Shown here one piece after another: positions 1-13,500 of a stretch of DNA of 64,000 bases. Below the pieces are notes generated by a model that made no database searches, had not been told where the DNA came from, and saw nothing but the letters and a program-made list of their open reading frames with translations. This DNA comes from Vitellaria paradoxa (lineage: Eukaryota; Streptophyta; Magnoliopsida; Ericales; Sapotaceae). The translations under genes were made by a program, and so were the position numbers. Where the stretch lies: assembly GCA_019916065.1 (NCBI GenBank), contig CM034242.1, positions 6,878,453 to 6,942,452 on the forward strand. Reading direction: 5' to 3'. Position 1 is the first letter of the stretch, and every line of letters starts with the position of its first letter.

Positions 1-1796
1 GATTTGGTGAAATATTATGAGATTTGTGCATATATACATATATATATATATATATATATGAATGTGGGTGTATATATACATATAACTGTGAATATCTTAC
101 ATATATTTGAGTTATTCTTTGATTAAATGTTAAAGAAACATATGATTTAAGTGTTTAAGTATTTATACATGGGTTGTTGTCGAGATTAAAGCTTAAAATG
201 ATGATTTGGGGCTGAGTCTCGTTGGAAACGAACCTAGAAATTGAAGTCTGGACTCTGTGGTCCGGACCGGCCAATGGAGTGGTCTGGACCATAGCTCGGG
301 TGTCCCGACCACTGCTTAGGTGGTCCGGACCATTGCTTAAGGTGGTCTTAACCACAGCATGGTGGATCTTCAAAAAAAGTGTTAAAAATTGATTTTTAAG
401 TACATCCATGTATCCAATCTAAATAATTATGGATTTTTAATGATAGAATAAATCCCAAATCATCTTCAAGCCTGATGAGAATGTACTTTTATATTAAGAT
501 AATATTTATTTACATAATTAAGCATATTATGTGTATGGGGCTGGGGTGGCATCATCTAGTTTATGTCGTGATTGTTAATTGACTGAGAGTGCCATATTAT
601 GTTGTGACGTGCTGAGGCACAGGTTATATATATAAACGGGATCCATGGCTTGAGAAAAATGATAAAATAAGATTTTGAAAATATTATATGATCCCCGGTC
701 AATATATATGACTAAAGCTTAGTCATTTGAAGTTAGAACGTTAATATTAAGATGATATATTATGAGATTTTTTTCGAACTGCTATTGGATTCTACTTAAG
801 CTAAGCAGATGCCTGACTAAGGGTGTAACACAATTCCCTAGTAGAAAGGTCAGGGAGTGTAACATGATTCTCTTGAGTCTTAAGTGAACACGGTTCCCCA
901 ACCGCTATTTCTATTAATTATCCTACTTGAGTTAAACAGATGCCTGATTAGAGGTGCAATACCATTCCTTAGCAGAAGGGACAGGAGGTGTAACATGGTT
1001 CTACTGAGTCTTACACCAGTAGAGGTGTAACACGGTTCTCCACTTAGAATCTATATGGAGATATACATTTATCGTAAGCGTAAACAGTGCGATTAGTAAC
1101 CCCACGTGCTTTGTTAAGCGTCATCTGTCCTAAGATAAGGTTGGGGATAGATATTAGATATTAGAGAATATGCATTGGTATTGCATTCTATCCTTTCCTA
1201 TTGCATAAGATTGCATGAATTATTATGTGTTGAAATATTGATATATTGAAATAATACGATTACTATATTTATTGATGAGATGTATGAATTATTCTGTTGA
1301 TCATAAGTTTGGTCATTATATAAAAGATATAGCTAAGAACTACGGTGACCTGATTCCCGAGTTGGGATACATAGACAGCTTAGGCTTGAATAGCCTAAAT
1401 CCAATCTTAGCCATGAGTAATAATAATTGTGTGTATTCTTTTACCGAGGATTTAATTATTAATATTATAAATTGTGTGACTCAATGTGTGGGTTTGCTGT
1501 TTACATTTATAATGTTGTTAATTTAAGAAAAATATAAACATGATTACAATATTTGTTCTAACCGTACATGCAGTCCTCGGACATAGTCATTGGAAATGAT
1601 GCTAAAGTGAATTGTGTTATTGACAAATTTTCAGTGATGTAATCAGATATTATTTTATATGGGAATGAATGACGATTTTGGTTATTCTGATAACTTTAAC
1701 TCAATGGGAATTGAATTTGGATTAGATTTTATTATTTATTTTAGTTTTCACATTCTCATACTATCCGTCCAAGACTATGAGGTTTGGGGTGTGACA
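1..1796. mobile_element. Probable Ty3/gypsy-type LTR, right end (left end outside window)
   Basis: The block ends at about 1796 with a GGTTTGGGGTGTGACA-type terminus, which resembles the usual 3' end of plant gypsy LTRs of the Tekay/Del kind. It carries internal degenerate repeats with 'gtaacacggttc' phrases, also common in such LTRs. No protein domain is seen and no primer-binding site follows 1796, so this would be a 3' LTR or a solo LTR. The left terminus and target-site duplication lie outside the window, so the call rests on terminus style only. Confidence 0.45.
792..1048. repeat. Two degenerate tandem copies, about 131 bp each
   Basis: A unit beginning 'ctactt(a/g)ag' at 792 recurs at 923. 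Both copies share 'cagatgcctga', 'gtgtaacatg(a/g)ttct' and 'gagtctta' segments in the same order. The copies have diverged by substitutions and small indels. They lie inside the probable LTR and are likely part of its internal structure. Confidence 0.6.
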
Positions 1797-2876
1797 GGCA
1801 GTGGTGGCAAATCAAAATTAAATTAAAATTAAAGTATAATTACTGGCATTTTCAAAATTATTTGTTAAAAATATAAAGATACGATATTAAAAATGTAGCA
1901 TAAAAAAAAATATAACACTTGTTTGGGTATTACATAGTAATTATTCATTTATGGTTTTCAAATTTTCCTGTGATAGTATAATAACATGAATTGTAAATTT
2001 GTTTCAATTCAAAATGACCAATTTGCAAGCCTGGTTGGATGGACATATATAATTAATTATTGTTATAATTTCATCTCTAAATAAAAATATATATTATGTT
2101 ATATAATATTTTAAAAAAAATCATATTGGAGAAATTCAGGTACAACTTCAATGAAAATTTTGATTGGATATTGAGCTTTTCAGTACGCTGGATTCTTAAC
2201 AAATCCAAAATTTGATGGATTTAAATAAAATACCATGAATTTTCCAATCATGTGCCACAATTTTGACTTTTTTAAAAGAAATAAAATATATTTTTAATTT
2301 TAGAATAGATTTTTAACTTACTTTTTAAACGATATCCTGCATCAAAGTAAATTTCTTAAACCTCTCTTCTTTGACGAAAGAACATGTTCGAGGATAAATT
2401 AAGAATTCTAAATTCGCTTTGATATGAACAAAGGGTTTAAAGATAAAATAAGATATTTTACAAAAATTTAAAAGATAAAGTACTAAATTAAGTTACAAAA
2501 ATTTAAGATGAGCCAATTTAAAAAATAAAAAAAAAAACTGAAAAAAAATTTATTTGAGCCAATCTATCCAAGCTATGGGCCCGGAGAGCCCAAGACTGCG
2601 TCTGCCTTGACCATGCCTGTGTACTTAATTTTTATAAATGGAGCTTGTGGAAAAAGAAAAAAAGAAACTGAGATTGGGCCAGTTCTTTACTTTCAATTAA
2701 TTTCAAAAACACATCGTTAATTAACGCGGCAAAAACTACAGTAATCAGTTTCTTAATTAATTCTCTTTTAATGAAAAATCAATTTTTAGCCCACTGTTAC
2801 AAAATATTGAATGAACATTAAAGACTTTTCAGATAAAAAAATAAATAAATTTTAATTTACAGTCCCTTTCCATTCC
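1797..2876. other. AT-rich intergenic DNA upstream of the inhibitor gene
   Basis: There is no open frame of note, no RNA gene and no clear transposon terminus here. The stretch is very AT-rich. The promoter of the gene at 2967 lies in its last few hundred bases. Confidence 0.5.
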
Positions 2877-2885
2877 TATAAAATA
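2877..2885 (+). promoter_or_regulatory. TATA box of the inhibitor-like gene
   Basis: TATAAAATA sits 82 bp before the ATG at 2967. This fits a plant core promoter with a 5' leader of about 50 bases. Confidence 0.6.
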
Positions 2886-2966
2886 AGCCCCTCAGCTCCT
2901 TCCCATTCCATCTAAGAGACAAAGAAAACATATTTGCCGCAACATACACAAAGAATTAATTGAAAT

Positions 2967-3512
2967 ATGGCATCTCATACCTATTCCATCCTGGTTTTCA
3001 TCGTCTTCGCATTCATGTTCGTCGGTCCCACGTTTGCCAGAAAACATCACAACCTCAAGAAAATATGTTCCAAAACTTCCGACCGCGAATTGTGCTCGAG
3101 GTTGCTCAAAGAATATCGATCATCGTACGTTGATAATCGCGATCTTACTAGAGTGGCAATCAATTTAGCGTACTCTAAGGCGAATCACGTCCACAGCAAT
3201 CTCGATTCGTTGTCCGGTAACACGAGCGACCATCGCATGCGAGATGAATACGCCGTTTGTTCGAAGAATTACCACGATTCGATGAACGATCTCAAACTAA
3301 CGAAGAAATTCTTCGACGGCGCGAAGTACGAGCGTATGGCGGTTCAAGTGAACGATGCCATTGAAGAGGTTCGTGATTGCAAGAGTGCGCTCCAACAATC
3401 AACGAAGGGTAGTGAGGCTATAGATCGGCTCTGGAAATGGAGCACAGAATTTGAGCTTCTTTGCAATGTGATCAGCATTTCTTCCAAATACTTGCCCGGC
3501 GATTCATTATGA
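2967..3512 (+). CDS. Invertase/pectin methylesterase inhibitor-like protein (PMEI domain)
   Basis: A single-exon gene of 181 aa. Residues 1-24 form a hydrophobic signal peptide ending at the likely cleavage site TFA|RK, so the product should be secreted to the apoplast. The rest matches the PMEI/invertase-inhibitor fold. The four conserved Cys are C34, C43 (first disulfide, helical hairpin), C98 and C138 (second), and an extra C166 lies near the C-terminus as in many family members. The family forms four-helix bundles that block either pectin methylesterases or cell-wall/vacuolar invertases; sequence alone does not say which. The length is typical and the frame intact. The start is chosen because it opens the signal peptide and follows a TATA box by 82 bp. 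The coding DNA is visibly more GC-rich than its flanks. Family assignment is firm; the target enzyme is unknown. Confidence 0.9.
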   Translation: MASHTYSILVFIVFAFMFVGPTFARKHHNLKKICSKTSDRELCSRLLKEYRSSYVDNRDLTRVAINLAYSKANHVHSNLDSLSGNTSDHRMRDEYAVCSKNYHDSMNDLKLTKKFFDGAKYERMAVQVNDAIEEVRDCKSALQQSTKGSEAIDRLWKWSTEFELLCNVISISSKYLPGDSL

Positions 3513-4126
3513 TTTTATGGACTCGCTAAATAAGTTTCGTCCTCGTTTGGATGAATGGAAATAATGTTCTAGTGATTTAACAATTAATGTAGGTGTTCGA
3601 TGAATTATGGTAATGCCATGTGAAATGGGTTGACTAACTCTAATTTAATCTGGGATTTGAGTCCATTCCTTGTCATTCCTTAAAAGTCATTGGATCGGAT
3701 GAGATAGAAAATTAACCCTATATATATTTTTAAATATTTTTATAAAATAAATTAATTATAAATTTAAATTAAACTAAAGATAACCGTCGAATTGTGATTT
3801 TAAAAAAATAACAATAGATTACAAATAAAATAAAATTTATTTAAAAATCTTAATTATATTCGATTTTATAATTTCAATTTTCAATTTAAAAATTAGTAAA
3901 TCTTATTAAAAAAATTCTAACTCCAATTTTCAATTAATATTATGTGTTAGAAAATAATTTTCTTTTTTTGGGTTGGAATTTGGAAAATTGAAAAGTGATT
4001 ATGTTATTTATTTAATGTGGTCTTAGAAAATACAAAAATGAATATGTTATTTATTTCCTAATAGTTCAGTAACTTCGCAACCTCCAAGGAGTTCGATCTA
4101 AACCTGAAAAGCTACATAAAACTGGT

Positions 4127-4310
4127 GTGATGACTGCTAAAGAATTTCCGAAACTTAAGTTAACAAGAGAGGCTTAAGTTAGAAAGAGAGTTAGAAAAGT
4201 ATTTTGGCAAAATTTGTGTGGTGCCTGCCAAATAGTTTCTGAAACTTAAGTTAACAAGAGATGCTTAAGTTAGAAAGAGAGTTGGAAAAGTATTTTAATA
4301 AAATGTTAAT
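4127..4310. repeat. Tandem duplication, 91-bp unit, two copies
   Basis: The segment containing 'gaaacttaagttaacaagag' begins at 4150 and again at 4241. The following 'gcttaagttagaaagagagtt' part is almost identical in both. Copies are near-identical, so the duplication is probably recent. Confidence 0.8.
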
Positions 4311-4610
4311 AAGGCAAGAGTGTTATACCTGTATTCTTGTGAAATTGTAATATATATATATATATATATATGAGAGATTCCACGTGGAATGGTGGGCATA
4401 TAATTATATGTAACTATATGTAACGTGCTTTCTCTTTCTCTAATGGGATAGTGCCACATCTATTATAAAATTTAAAGTCAATTCCCTAGTTCGTTAACCA
4501 ATTCGTTATATATATATAATACGGTTTACAACAGCACCTTTACAAGCGTATATATCAGAACTGTCAGGGAAGAATTGTACGCGTGACCCATGACATCAGC
4601 AATTCTGACA

Positions 4611-4705
4611 GAAATAACTTAGTTAGCTATAGGTTGACCAAACGATTGAAGCTGCCCTAGTAGGAATGACTTAGTTAGCTATAGGCTGACTAGATGACTG
4701 AGACC
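4611..4705. repeat. Tandem duplication, 52-bp unit, two copies
   Basis: 'acttagttagctatagg' occurs at 4617 and 4669, followed in both by a diverged 'ttgacca/ctgacta' segment. Confidence 0.65.
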
Positions 4706-5026
4706 CAATCAAGAACGTCTATACTCGGATGTGACCACTCGAGTAAGGAAGACTTGATGGGGAACATCACCTGATTGGTTTATGGCAGGCGGAACACTCA
4801 TCTACTCAAGGTAGTGCGGAATACTCCTATATTATTTCGTTTTGATTTTGAAAAACAAAAAGTAATACATTAGAATTGGGAAGCACTAATGCATTGAACA
4901 CTAAGGGATTGCTAAATTGGTAAAATGTTGGTCTATTCCCAATGGGTACAAGGCCGCAAAAAATTAGTTAAGATGGTCACAGGATCCGAGGAATTAGTCG
5001 AGATATGCGCAATTAGCCCAATCATC

Positions 5027-5066
5027 AAAATAATAATAATAATAAAAAAGCATCAAAATAATAATA

Positions 5067-5109
<43 letters not shown>
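5027..5109. repeat. (AAT)n microsatellite, interrupted
   Basis: Runs of 'aat' units interrupted by 'aaaaaagcatc' and by 'gat' variants. The poly-Asn or poly-Ile frames across it are artefacts. Confidence 0.9.
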
Positions 5110-5110
<1 letters not shown>

Positions 5111-5566
5111 GCACTCATGCATTAACCAAAGAAAATGTTTTAGCCAGGGGAGTATAGTAGGATTCGACCCTGACCTAATTCAATTTAATTTAGTTCGATT
5201 TAACTCTATTGTGGCATTGTCCATACTGTCCCACTCCGCTCGACTTTGTACAGTGTGGCACACACCACTTCCTTAGTTAAAATATTTTTAATAGGAATTT
5301 AGATTTTGAAGAGATTTTAATTTGAATGGATAATTTTTACATAAATAAATACAAAATTATAACACTTTTAAACTTGTTTTTCAAAATAAGTGAAAAGTTT
5401 AAACAAAAAGTGTTTTTTTTTTTTTTTCAAAATAAGAATAAGATGTACAAGAAAATCTTGACTCCTATTTTATTTATTTCACTTACATTTAGTTAGTTTT
5501 TTATTCAAAAATATGTTTTAAAACATAAAAAAAATATGTATTATTTTTCTTTAATAATTTGTTATT

Positions 5567-5781
5567 CAAAAATATTTTTCTAAAGATGAAAAATACAAAA
5601 TAGGTATTATTTTTCTTTAATATTAACATATTAATATTTATAATCGCTCAATCCAATTTAATTAATTTAATAAATAAAAATATTTTTCTAAAGATGAAAA
5701 TTACAAAATAGGTATTATTTTTTTAATATTAACATATTAATATTTATAATCGCTCAACCCAATTTCATTAATTTAATAAAA
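5567..5781. repeat. Tandem duplication, about 110-bp unit, two copies
   Basis: The unit starting 'aaaatatttttctaaagatg' recurs at about 5676. Both copies continue through 'ataggtattattttt' and 'tataatcgctcaa(t/c)cc' in the same order with few differences. Confidence 0.75.
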
Positions 5782-6135
5782 AAATTAGGAAATCAAAGTA
5801 TTATTAATTGATATTTTACATTTAATGATTTACTATATTATAGCACTACAATTTCATAATAAATTAATAAGAAATATTTTCAATATAAAAATTATACCCA
5901 ATCATATATAGTTCTACCAAATTCAGGTATTTTTCATTCAGGCTAACATTGAATTAATATAATTAAAAAATATTTAAAATTAATTAAATGTTACTTTGTA
6001 AATATTAATTTTATGTCGTCGAATTGAGGTATTAACTTTAGCATTCCAAAAAAGGTAAGTGATTTTGAACCGCCGTACGAACCGGCCGGCGGGACAGTAC
6101 GGTTCAGTGACAAACCGAACATCTCACGGCAGAGC

Positions 6136-6143
6136 TATATAAA
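6136..6143 (+). promoter_or_regulatory. TATA box of MOB1
   Basis: TATATAAA lies 158 bp before the MOB1 start codon, implying a 5' leader of roughly 130 bases. A GC-rich stretch just upstream (6069-6107) has 'gaaccg' and 'cggttc' arms around a CCGGCCGG palindrome. Confidence 0.6.
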
Positions 6144-6300
6144 GGAACGCTAGCGCTGGGTTTGTAAGTAAATCACATGGATTCAAAACATTCGGATTGC
6201 AAGTCAAAAAGTTTCTGATCGAAACAGTTCCTTTTTCGTCCCTTTCCTCTCGCCAAACGTTGATTCTACGCTCGCTACTCTTCTCTTTCTCTCCGGAGTC

Positions 6301-9300
6301 ATGAGTCTCTTTGGTCTGGGCAGGTCAGGCAAGAATTTCAATTGAATTTTGCAATTAATCATATGGATATAGGCGTTCCTTGATCATTTTTATCAGATCT
6401 AATTTTTCCGCGTTTTATTCGTCTTGATTCATAGCTTCTTCTGATGTAAGCTGCTTTATTTTTGGTCCTTATATGCGTTTTTTCTGTTTGTTAATATCAA
6501 ATCTAACTTTGGAAATTCTTAGAGGTCATGTTCTGTGTTGCTTGATAATTGAAATTGTGTATTGCCGTCTTGAAATCGTATGCATGCTTTGCTGATTTGG
6601 GCTTTTGATTATAACAATAATTAGGTCCTAGAAAATGAGGAATTTCCTAAAATTCTCAGTTACTTTGTTTTGTTTTTAGTAAATTAATAGTAATTTGTTT
6701 TAGTTATTGTTTTCCAGTATCTGATTTAAGGAAGATGGTAATGTGGGTTTTGATTTCTGAATGATTTTTTTTCCTTTTTTTCTTTCCTTTTTGGGATAAG
6801 TTTGGTGTTTGAATTGCTAGATTGAGCTGCTGCCTTTGGGGAAAAAATTATGAAACTGGCGTTTGACAGCTAAATAGGCACTAGGCAAAACCCACTTTGT
6901 AGTGCTAGAATTCTTGGTTTTTACAGGAGCTATTCCCTTTCATGGCCTTGTACAAGATTTTTTTGGAAAGCCACTAGCACGAGCTTAGTCTTCCGACTTC
7001 TATATTTATGTTATACTACAATGTGAATTATGGGTTATTTTATGACCCTTAAGTGCATGCGTGTTGTAGGATTTGTGTATCAATTTATATATATTCACTT
7101 TAAAGCATATTCGGTGAGTGGTATACAGAGTGAGTATTAGGGTAATTGGTAGCACAATATAGTATAATTACAGAGTGAATATTAGGGTAATTAGTGACAC
7201 AGTATGGTATAATTATAGGCAAAACAATAGATAATATCAAATTTTCAAGCTCTTAAATTCCATCATTCCCCGGTGAGCATCAGACACTGTTTCTTATAGA
7301 TGTATTGTGTTAATGGCGTTTTCCTTCAATTTTTCACTGCAAGTATCATACAGGATCACAAAACTCTCTATAAGCTTTTGAAATATATGTTAATGCAACT
7401 CATATTCTAAACAAGGCTGCTTATGTAACTCAAAAGGTGTGCTCATTTAAAAGAAAAGTTTTCCCCAGTGATTGAGAGGATAGAGTTGGTGGAATATACA
7501 AGAATTCCCTAAATGTCGTTGCTGGATTTGAATTTGTCACAAAAGAATGCAGTGATATTTTTACATTCGTACACATCAAGGAAATGTCTAGAAATATTTG
7601 AAGAACGTGGTTAATTCTTAAGATGGTAAGATAGTTCAAAATTGGTAACTAACTCGTTTGTAATTGTGGGTTTCTTACTATATGCTGCATCGAATTCCTC
7701 AATAGGCAGTACATTATATGGAAATTTGGGTTAGATCAATACTCTTTTTAACAAGTTAATAAAAAGGTAAAATTTTTACAAGTCAATATAATGCTTATTG
7801 ATATAGAAGTTTTGTATGGGTTCACCCATGGTTATGGGATGCAGTAACAAAAGTAATTATTTTGTGTTGGCTATAGAGTTATCATTTTAACTAAATCACA
7901 CAATACCATGCTTGTCGGCATTAACTTAGTTCATACTATAGCACCCCTTGTGCGAAAAATAGTCCTTCTGTATTGGTGCATTATTGGTTATATTGCGCAT
8001 GCAAAGCTTCATATCTATTTTGTCTTTTCTTTTGCTTCTAGTGCTGCTGTTGATTTTGTGTCACAAATGTTTTGATTTGTAATTTTATGTTTCTTGTCTT
8101 GCCATGCTTCCATATCAACGCTACTGTTTTAGCTCAACTCATTTTGTGAAATCGCAAGAAAGTGAAATTAAGAGCAAATTGTGGAATACTGAATTATTAT
8201 TATTATTATTTTCAAGTGTTGACATAAATAACACATATCATCATGGTGTTACCAAATTGAACAACATCACAAGCAAATAAGGGTTCAATTTTATTGTTGA
8301 AATATAAAAGAAATCTTCAACTATTCTTACAATGAAATCTAGTAGAATATAAACACAAATTAAATAATTAGTTCTAGCGAGATGGCAATAATTATGCAAG
8401 TTCATGTTAAAGATAAGAAAGCAAAGAAGTAGAAGAGAAACTTGAAATGAGAATTCCCATAGACTTGTAAGATGATGTGAATAGATGAAGGCTAATTTAT
8501 ATTTTCAATGATTAGGATACGGGATAAATAGTTTAATGATCTATGTTGAGGACAAGTTCACCTTCTTTTTTGGTTATGATTTTTATTCATTATTATTGGT
8601 TTTTTTTTTTTTTTTTTTTTTTTTTGAGAGAAAACTAGGCCTTCTCGCTTAATACAGTAGGTGAGATGGTTTTCTAAGTTCTTCTTTATAGCATTATTGA
8701 TCATTTTTACTTTTGAAAACTGATCATACTTTCCTATGTTTTCTTTGTACAAAGGCTAACCTTTTGCCTAGAATTATATCAACATGATTACTTTTTTTCT
8801 AAAATGCGAATGTGACAAAGTGTTACTTTTGTGCATGGGCTTGCACTTATACATCATGTTAATTGTAGTCACTAATTCTTAAGTTTGAAATATTGTTTTA
8901 TTGTTGATGCATAACAAGTTCTTTAACTATCCCCTTATAATGATTAATTACATTGTTATATTTTCAAATAGGAACCAAAGGACATTTCGCCCCAAAAAAA
9001 GTGCACCTTCAGGGAGTAAGGTTGTTCTCTTTATTCAACATGAGATATTTTGCCCTTTAATGTTACTTTGTCCTTTTCCTTTGATTAGTTCAACATGGTT
9101 TGATATTGAATGTTCTTTTTGTGCTTAAGCTTTACACATTTTCAAACTTATCAGATCTTTATTTCTTTTTGGCAATGTTCATTTTAACTAGAAGTGCCAA
9201 GTGTGGTTTGCACCGAAAAGAAGTGCAAACTGTGGTGCGGTATAAAAAATTAAGTATAGATGGAAAGAATAATATTGACGGCAAGGTTGTTTTTATGCAC

Positions 9301-10511
9301 GAACATGAAGGCTGCCAAGTGCAAGAGGCTCCTGCCTCTACGGGATATAAGGGGTTTAGGGAGAGGCAATGTACGCAGTCTTATTCCTAGTAGTTAGAGA
9401 GAATGTTTTTGAGTATCGAACCGATGATTTCCGGCTTACAAAGAAGCAACTTTACCATTGCACCAAGGCTCACCCTATTATGCATGAACATGCTTAGCCA
9501 CAATTAAAGTTGATTCCGCTCCCTGTCATGTTGTAGGGTCTTGCTATTTAATGTGTATGCATATTGTAGGATGTGTATGATAACTGATGTTGTAATTAAA
9601 GTGAATTGAGTTGTGTGCAGTGATGGAAATGAGGTTTGGGAACAAAAAAAAAAAAATTCTAAAACTGAACCAAGGTAGATCAAAAATCAATGCAAGATAG
9701 TGGCAAACAGGCCAATATGTATTGTAAAAGTCAACATTTACTGGTTTATATGCTAAAATTGTGGACATACATTTGGTCCAGACCCTGTAACTCACATATG
9801 AAAGGAAAATCCATCACTATATGGTCGGGTTATGTATACCAAACACAGGTAGAAGTGATTTGATTAAGTATACGTTTGCTGATTGTTTGCATTCCAAGGA
9901 AAGATGGTTATCTTATTGTAAGGCCTGTAAATCCCTGAATGCTGCAATGTCTTTGAAGTGCCTGTGGGGATTGAGAACAAATGAAAAAGCTTATAGAGAA
10001 GTAATTTGAAATACCGTGGCTGCTACACTTGAGCATGCCTTTCAGGGGCATCTAAAAACCGGAATTCCAAAATCTTACATAAAGAACCCTGGGGGTCAAT
10101 AAGCTGTTGTTGGTTCTTCTCATTCCAACCAGCAATTGTATTATCATCTTGGGAGTTCTTGCTTCAGTCATTATGGTCTGCTGACTCTGGCCTCTTGGTT
10201 TTTCACCAATAATTGGAACAATTGGGGTACAGCAGTACTGTGTAAAATAACTACCTGTTACTATCATTCTTCCTTTTTATTTGATATGCAGGAATTCTAA
10301 ACTGTGAATTCCTGCATATGGTTTTCAGACTTCTGTATTGTGGCCTAAACTACAGCCATTTGTATCTCCATATCTTATCGTTGTTTCCTAATGCAGGGGG
10401 CACAGCTAAGGAAGCACATTGATGCGACGTTAGGTAGTGGAAATCTGAGAGAAGCAGTAAGACTTCCTCCTGGGGAGGATCTTAATGAATGGCTCGCTGT
10501 TAACAGTAATA

Positions 10512-10548
<37 letters not shown>

Positions 10549-13500
10549 CATCTGCAGTACATATGTTAATTTGTTGCCTTCAGGGCTCCTGTTTTGTTCC
10601 TCTAGAATTGGGGTGCTGGTATGTGGAGGCTGCAGGTGTCCAGCGTCTACTAATCTGCCATATGCAGCGGCTATTATGTTATAGATGTTTTCACATGTTA
10701 AATTCTAGAAAATAGTTCTCTAATTGCTGATATGGGAGGTTATAAGTATGTGTCTGTATTAAATTATATATATATTTATAACAATCAATACTGCTCATAT
10801 TCTTCACCTACACTTCCCCAAGCTACCCCGCCTTACTAAAATTCTCATTGCACTTACTTTCTTTTTATGTTTTTGACATTATCACTAAATTGCGAAATAA
10901 ATGTATAAACAACTGCATGTGTTTCCTTTTGCATTTATTTCTACACCATGTGTTCCTGCATCCGTGTGTAAGGACAGAATAAGTGTTGTTCACAGGGTTG
11001 TAATCAATATAAAATTTTATAATGTTCTAAACACATTGATGGCTTATGGAGCACAAGTTGACTATCCAAGCACTATAGTGTTTGATTCGTTTCAATTTGG
11101 TTTATCTTTTACATACCAATATTTGACTTACATCCTGCTCCCCATCCCACCCTTTCTCCAACTCATAAACAAAACAAATAAATAAATAAAGTATCATACT
11201 ATAATAAGCTTCTCTGTGAGAACTAACTAAACTGGGTTGTTTGTCGATTTTCAGCTGTGGACTTCTTCAACCAAGTCAATTTGCTGTTTGGTACTCTCAC
11301 AGAGTTCTGCACCCCAGAAAATTGTCCTACAATGACTGCAGGCCCCAAGTATGTCTTAATAATCATCTGATTTATTTCAACTTTACAAAAATCAGTTTTA
11401 TGACATTCAAAAAAAGTAATAATAATTGAATAATTATTTCCTTTGATAGATTAAACAAATTCACCTTCCACTATTATTTTATCAATGCAGCTGTTCGTGC
11501 ATTTTAAGTTATGTAATTTGTTTCTTATGTTTTCATCATATGGTTAGCAGTTATTCTTTATTTTTTTTTTTATTTTTTTTTTTTTGGGGGGGGGGGGGAG
11601 GGTTGGGGTGTGGCTGGGAAGTAGTTGCGGTATTTTTTATTTTAAAACAAAACCAAAACTGTATGTCAACATAGTTCATGACTTCAGCAGATAAAACTTT
11701 TACAGGTATGAGTACAGATGGGCAGATGGTGTACAGATCAAGAAACCAATTGAAGTTTCAGCTCCAAAATATGTTGAATATTTAATGGACTGGATTGAAG
11801 CTCAATTGGACGATGAATCAATATTCCCTCAAAGACTTGGTAACATATGGTTTTGATTTGTTTTTCTTTTTGTCTATTATTAATCTTCTTTTGATAAAAG
11901 TCAAATACACTTTTGAAAGAAAACTTTGGTTTAATTTTTGTATCATTGATAAGGTCTTTTCTTTTTTGGCCTCTTCTATTCCCTTTAGCTTATATTTTTT
12001 TCCTCCTTCTAAATTTTGTAGGTGCCCCTTTTCCTCAGAACTTCAGGGAAGTTGTGAAAACTATATTCAAACGCTTGTTCCGTGTTTATGCTCATATTTA
12101 CCACTCTCACTTCCAGAAGATCGTTAGTCTGAAGGAGGAGGCCCATCTAAATACCTGCTTCAAGCATTTCATACTTTTTACCTGTGTAAGTGCCCTTCAA
12201 ATCTCAAGACTAATTTTATGTTCTGTTTCCCTTTTCCAAGATACTATTAGTTAGACTCCCTCAACTTTTGTTCACTTAATACAATTATCCATCCGGATTG
12301 TATCAGCCTTTGTCTGTTTAATATTGTTTCTCCGATTGTATTAGCTTGAAGTTTGTTTCTGCTTAAATATATAATGGTCCCCAAGTCCATTAATGTTCAT
12401 ATTTTTTCCCCATCTATCCCTTTAGTAAAGAGCATGTCTATGCTTCACTATAAGAAAATATGCTTGTTCCACAAGATATATATTTCTGTTCTTTTTACTT
12501 TTAAACACCATTTTTCCTTGTTTTCTTTTCTGCAATGACTTACTTCTCTTCTATAATGACTCTCCTTAGGTTAGATTTGTGCCTCACATAAGGTTTTATG
12601 ATGCATTACATTGACTCGGGTACGAGTGTCCGGCACAAATTATTCTTGTTAGAATACTAGGGATATGAATCTATGTATTTTTGAATACAAGTGATATGAG
12701 GGATCTTGTATTCTTGGTAATAGACATTTAAATTACATTAATTCTCACTCTGAATAGATCATTAACTGTTCAAATTTGATCCTAGAAAATTTGAAACTCC
12801 AATTACAAAAACCCAGCTAAGCAATTTCAGGATCAAGATTGTATCAAAACAAGAAGCACGTACCAAACTATGCTAACTACAGGCATGAATCAAATTTCCA
12901 ATGAAAAGAGAAATTACCCTGGAAACAAAAAAATTAGTCTAAAAGTTACCCAGGAAACATTGGAAAAGATAAATTTTTTTTGCAATTTTTCCAGGCTGGA
13001 AAAATTAGCCTGGAAAAATTTAGAAATACCTTTAATGGAAAAGAGAGAACCCACACACACACACGCACACACAAACTTTTATCTTCAAATGGAATGGAAT
13101 TGGATAACCAGAGAGATTGAAGAGGAGGGGAAATGTATAAGAGATATGGAAATTCAAATATATATACACACACACAAAATGTACATGAAATGGAGATACC
13201 AGCACAGAAGAAGAATGCACCCATTGGTCTGGTGACGTCAGGTCCAGTGAACGTGGTCCAGCATTGAGCTGGCGGTGGAGGAGATGGCGATGGTCATGGT
13301 GGAGGACTGCATTGTTCGTCAAGACTTAGCAAATTTTTAAATTTGGGAAGGCAAGACTCGGGAAAACTTGGGTCGAGGGTTTAAAATAAATAGCAAGAAG
13401 AAAATGCGATGTCACTTTGCAACTTTTCTTTAATTGAAACCGCAATTTCAGTTTGCAGTTTCAGCTGGTTGGGCTCAAACCATGATCTCACTTCGCGATT

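Larger units (their letters stand above)
3513..6060. other. Intergenic DNA with local tandem repeats
   Basis: No gene is supported between the inhibitor gene and MOB1. The stretch is AT-rich and holds several short tandem duplications and microsatellites, listed separately. The small open frames at 4925-5276 are translations of an AAT repeat and are not genes. Confidence 0.6.

Noticed and set aside
4925..5276. Open frames with poly-Asn or poly-Ile
   Set aside because: They are translations of the AAT microsatellite.
12870..13322. Overlapping open frames on both strands in MOB1 intron 6
   Set aside because: They run through CA/GT repeats, have no recognisable domain and lie in an intron fixed by conserved flanking exons.
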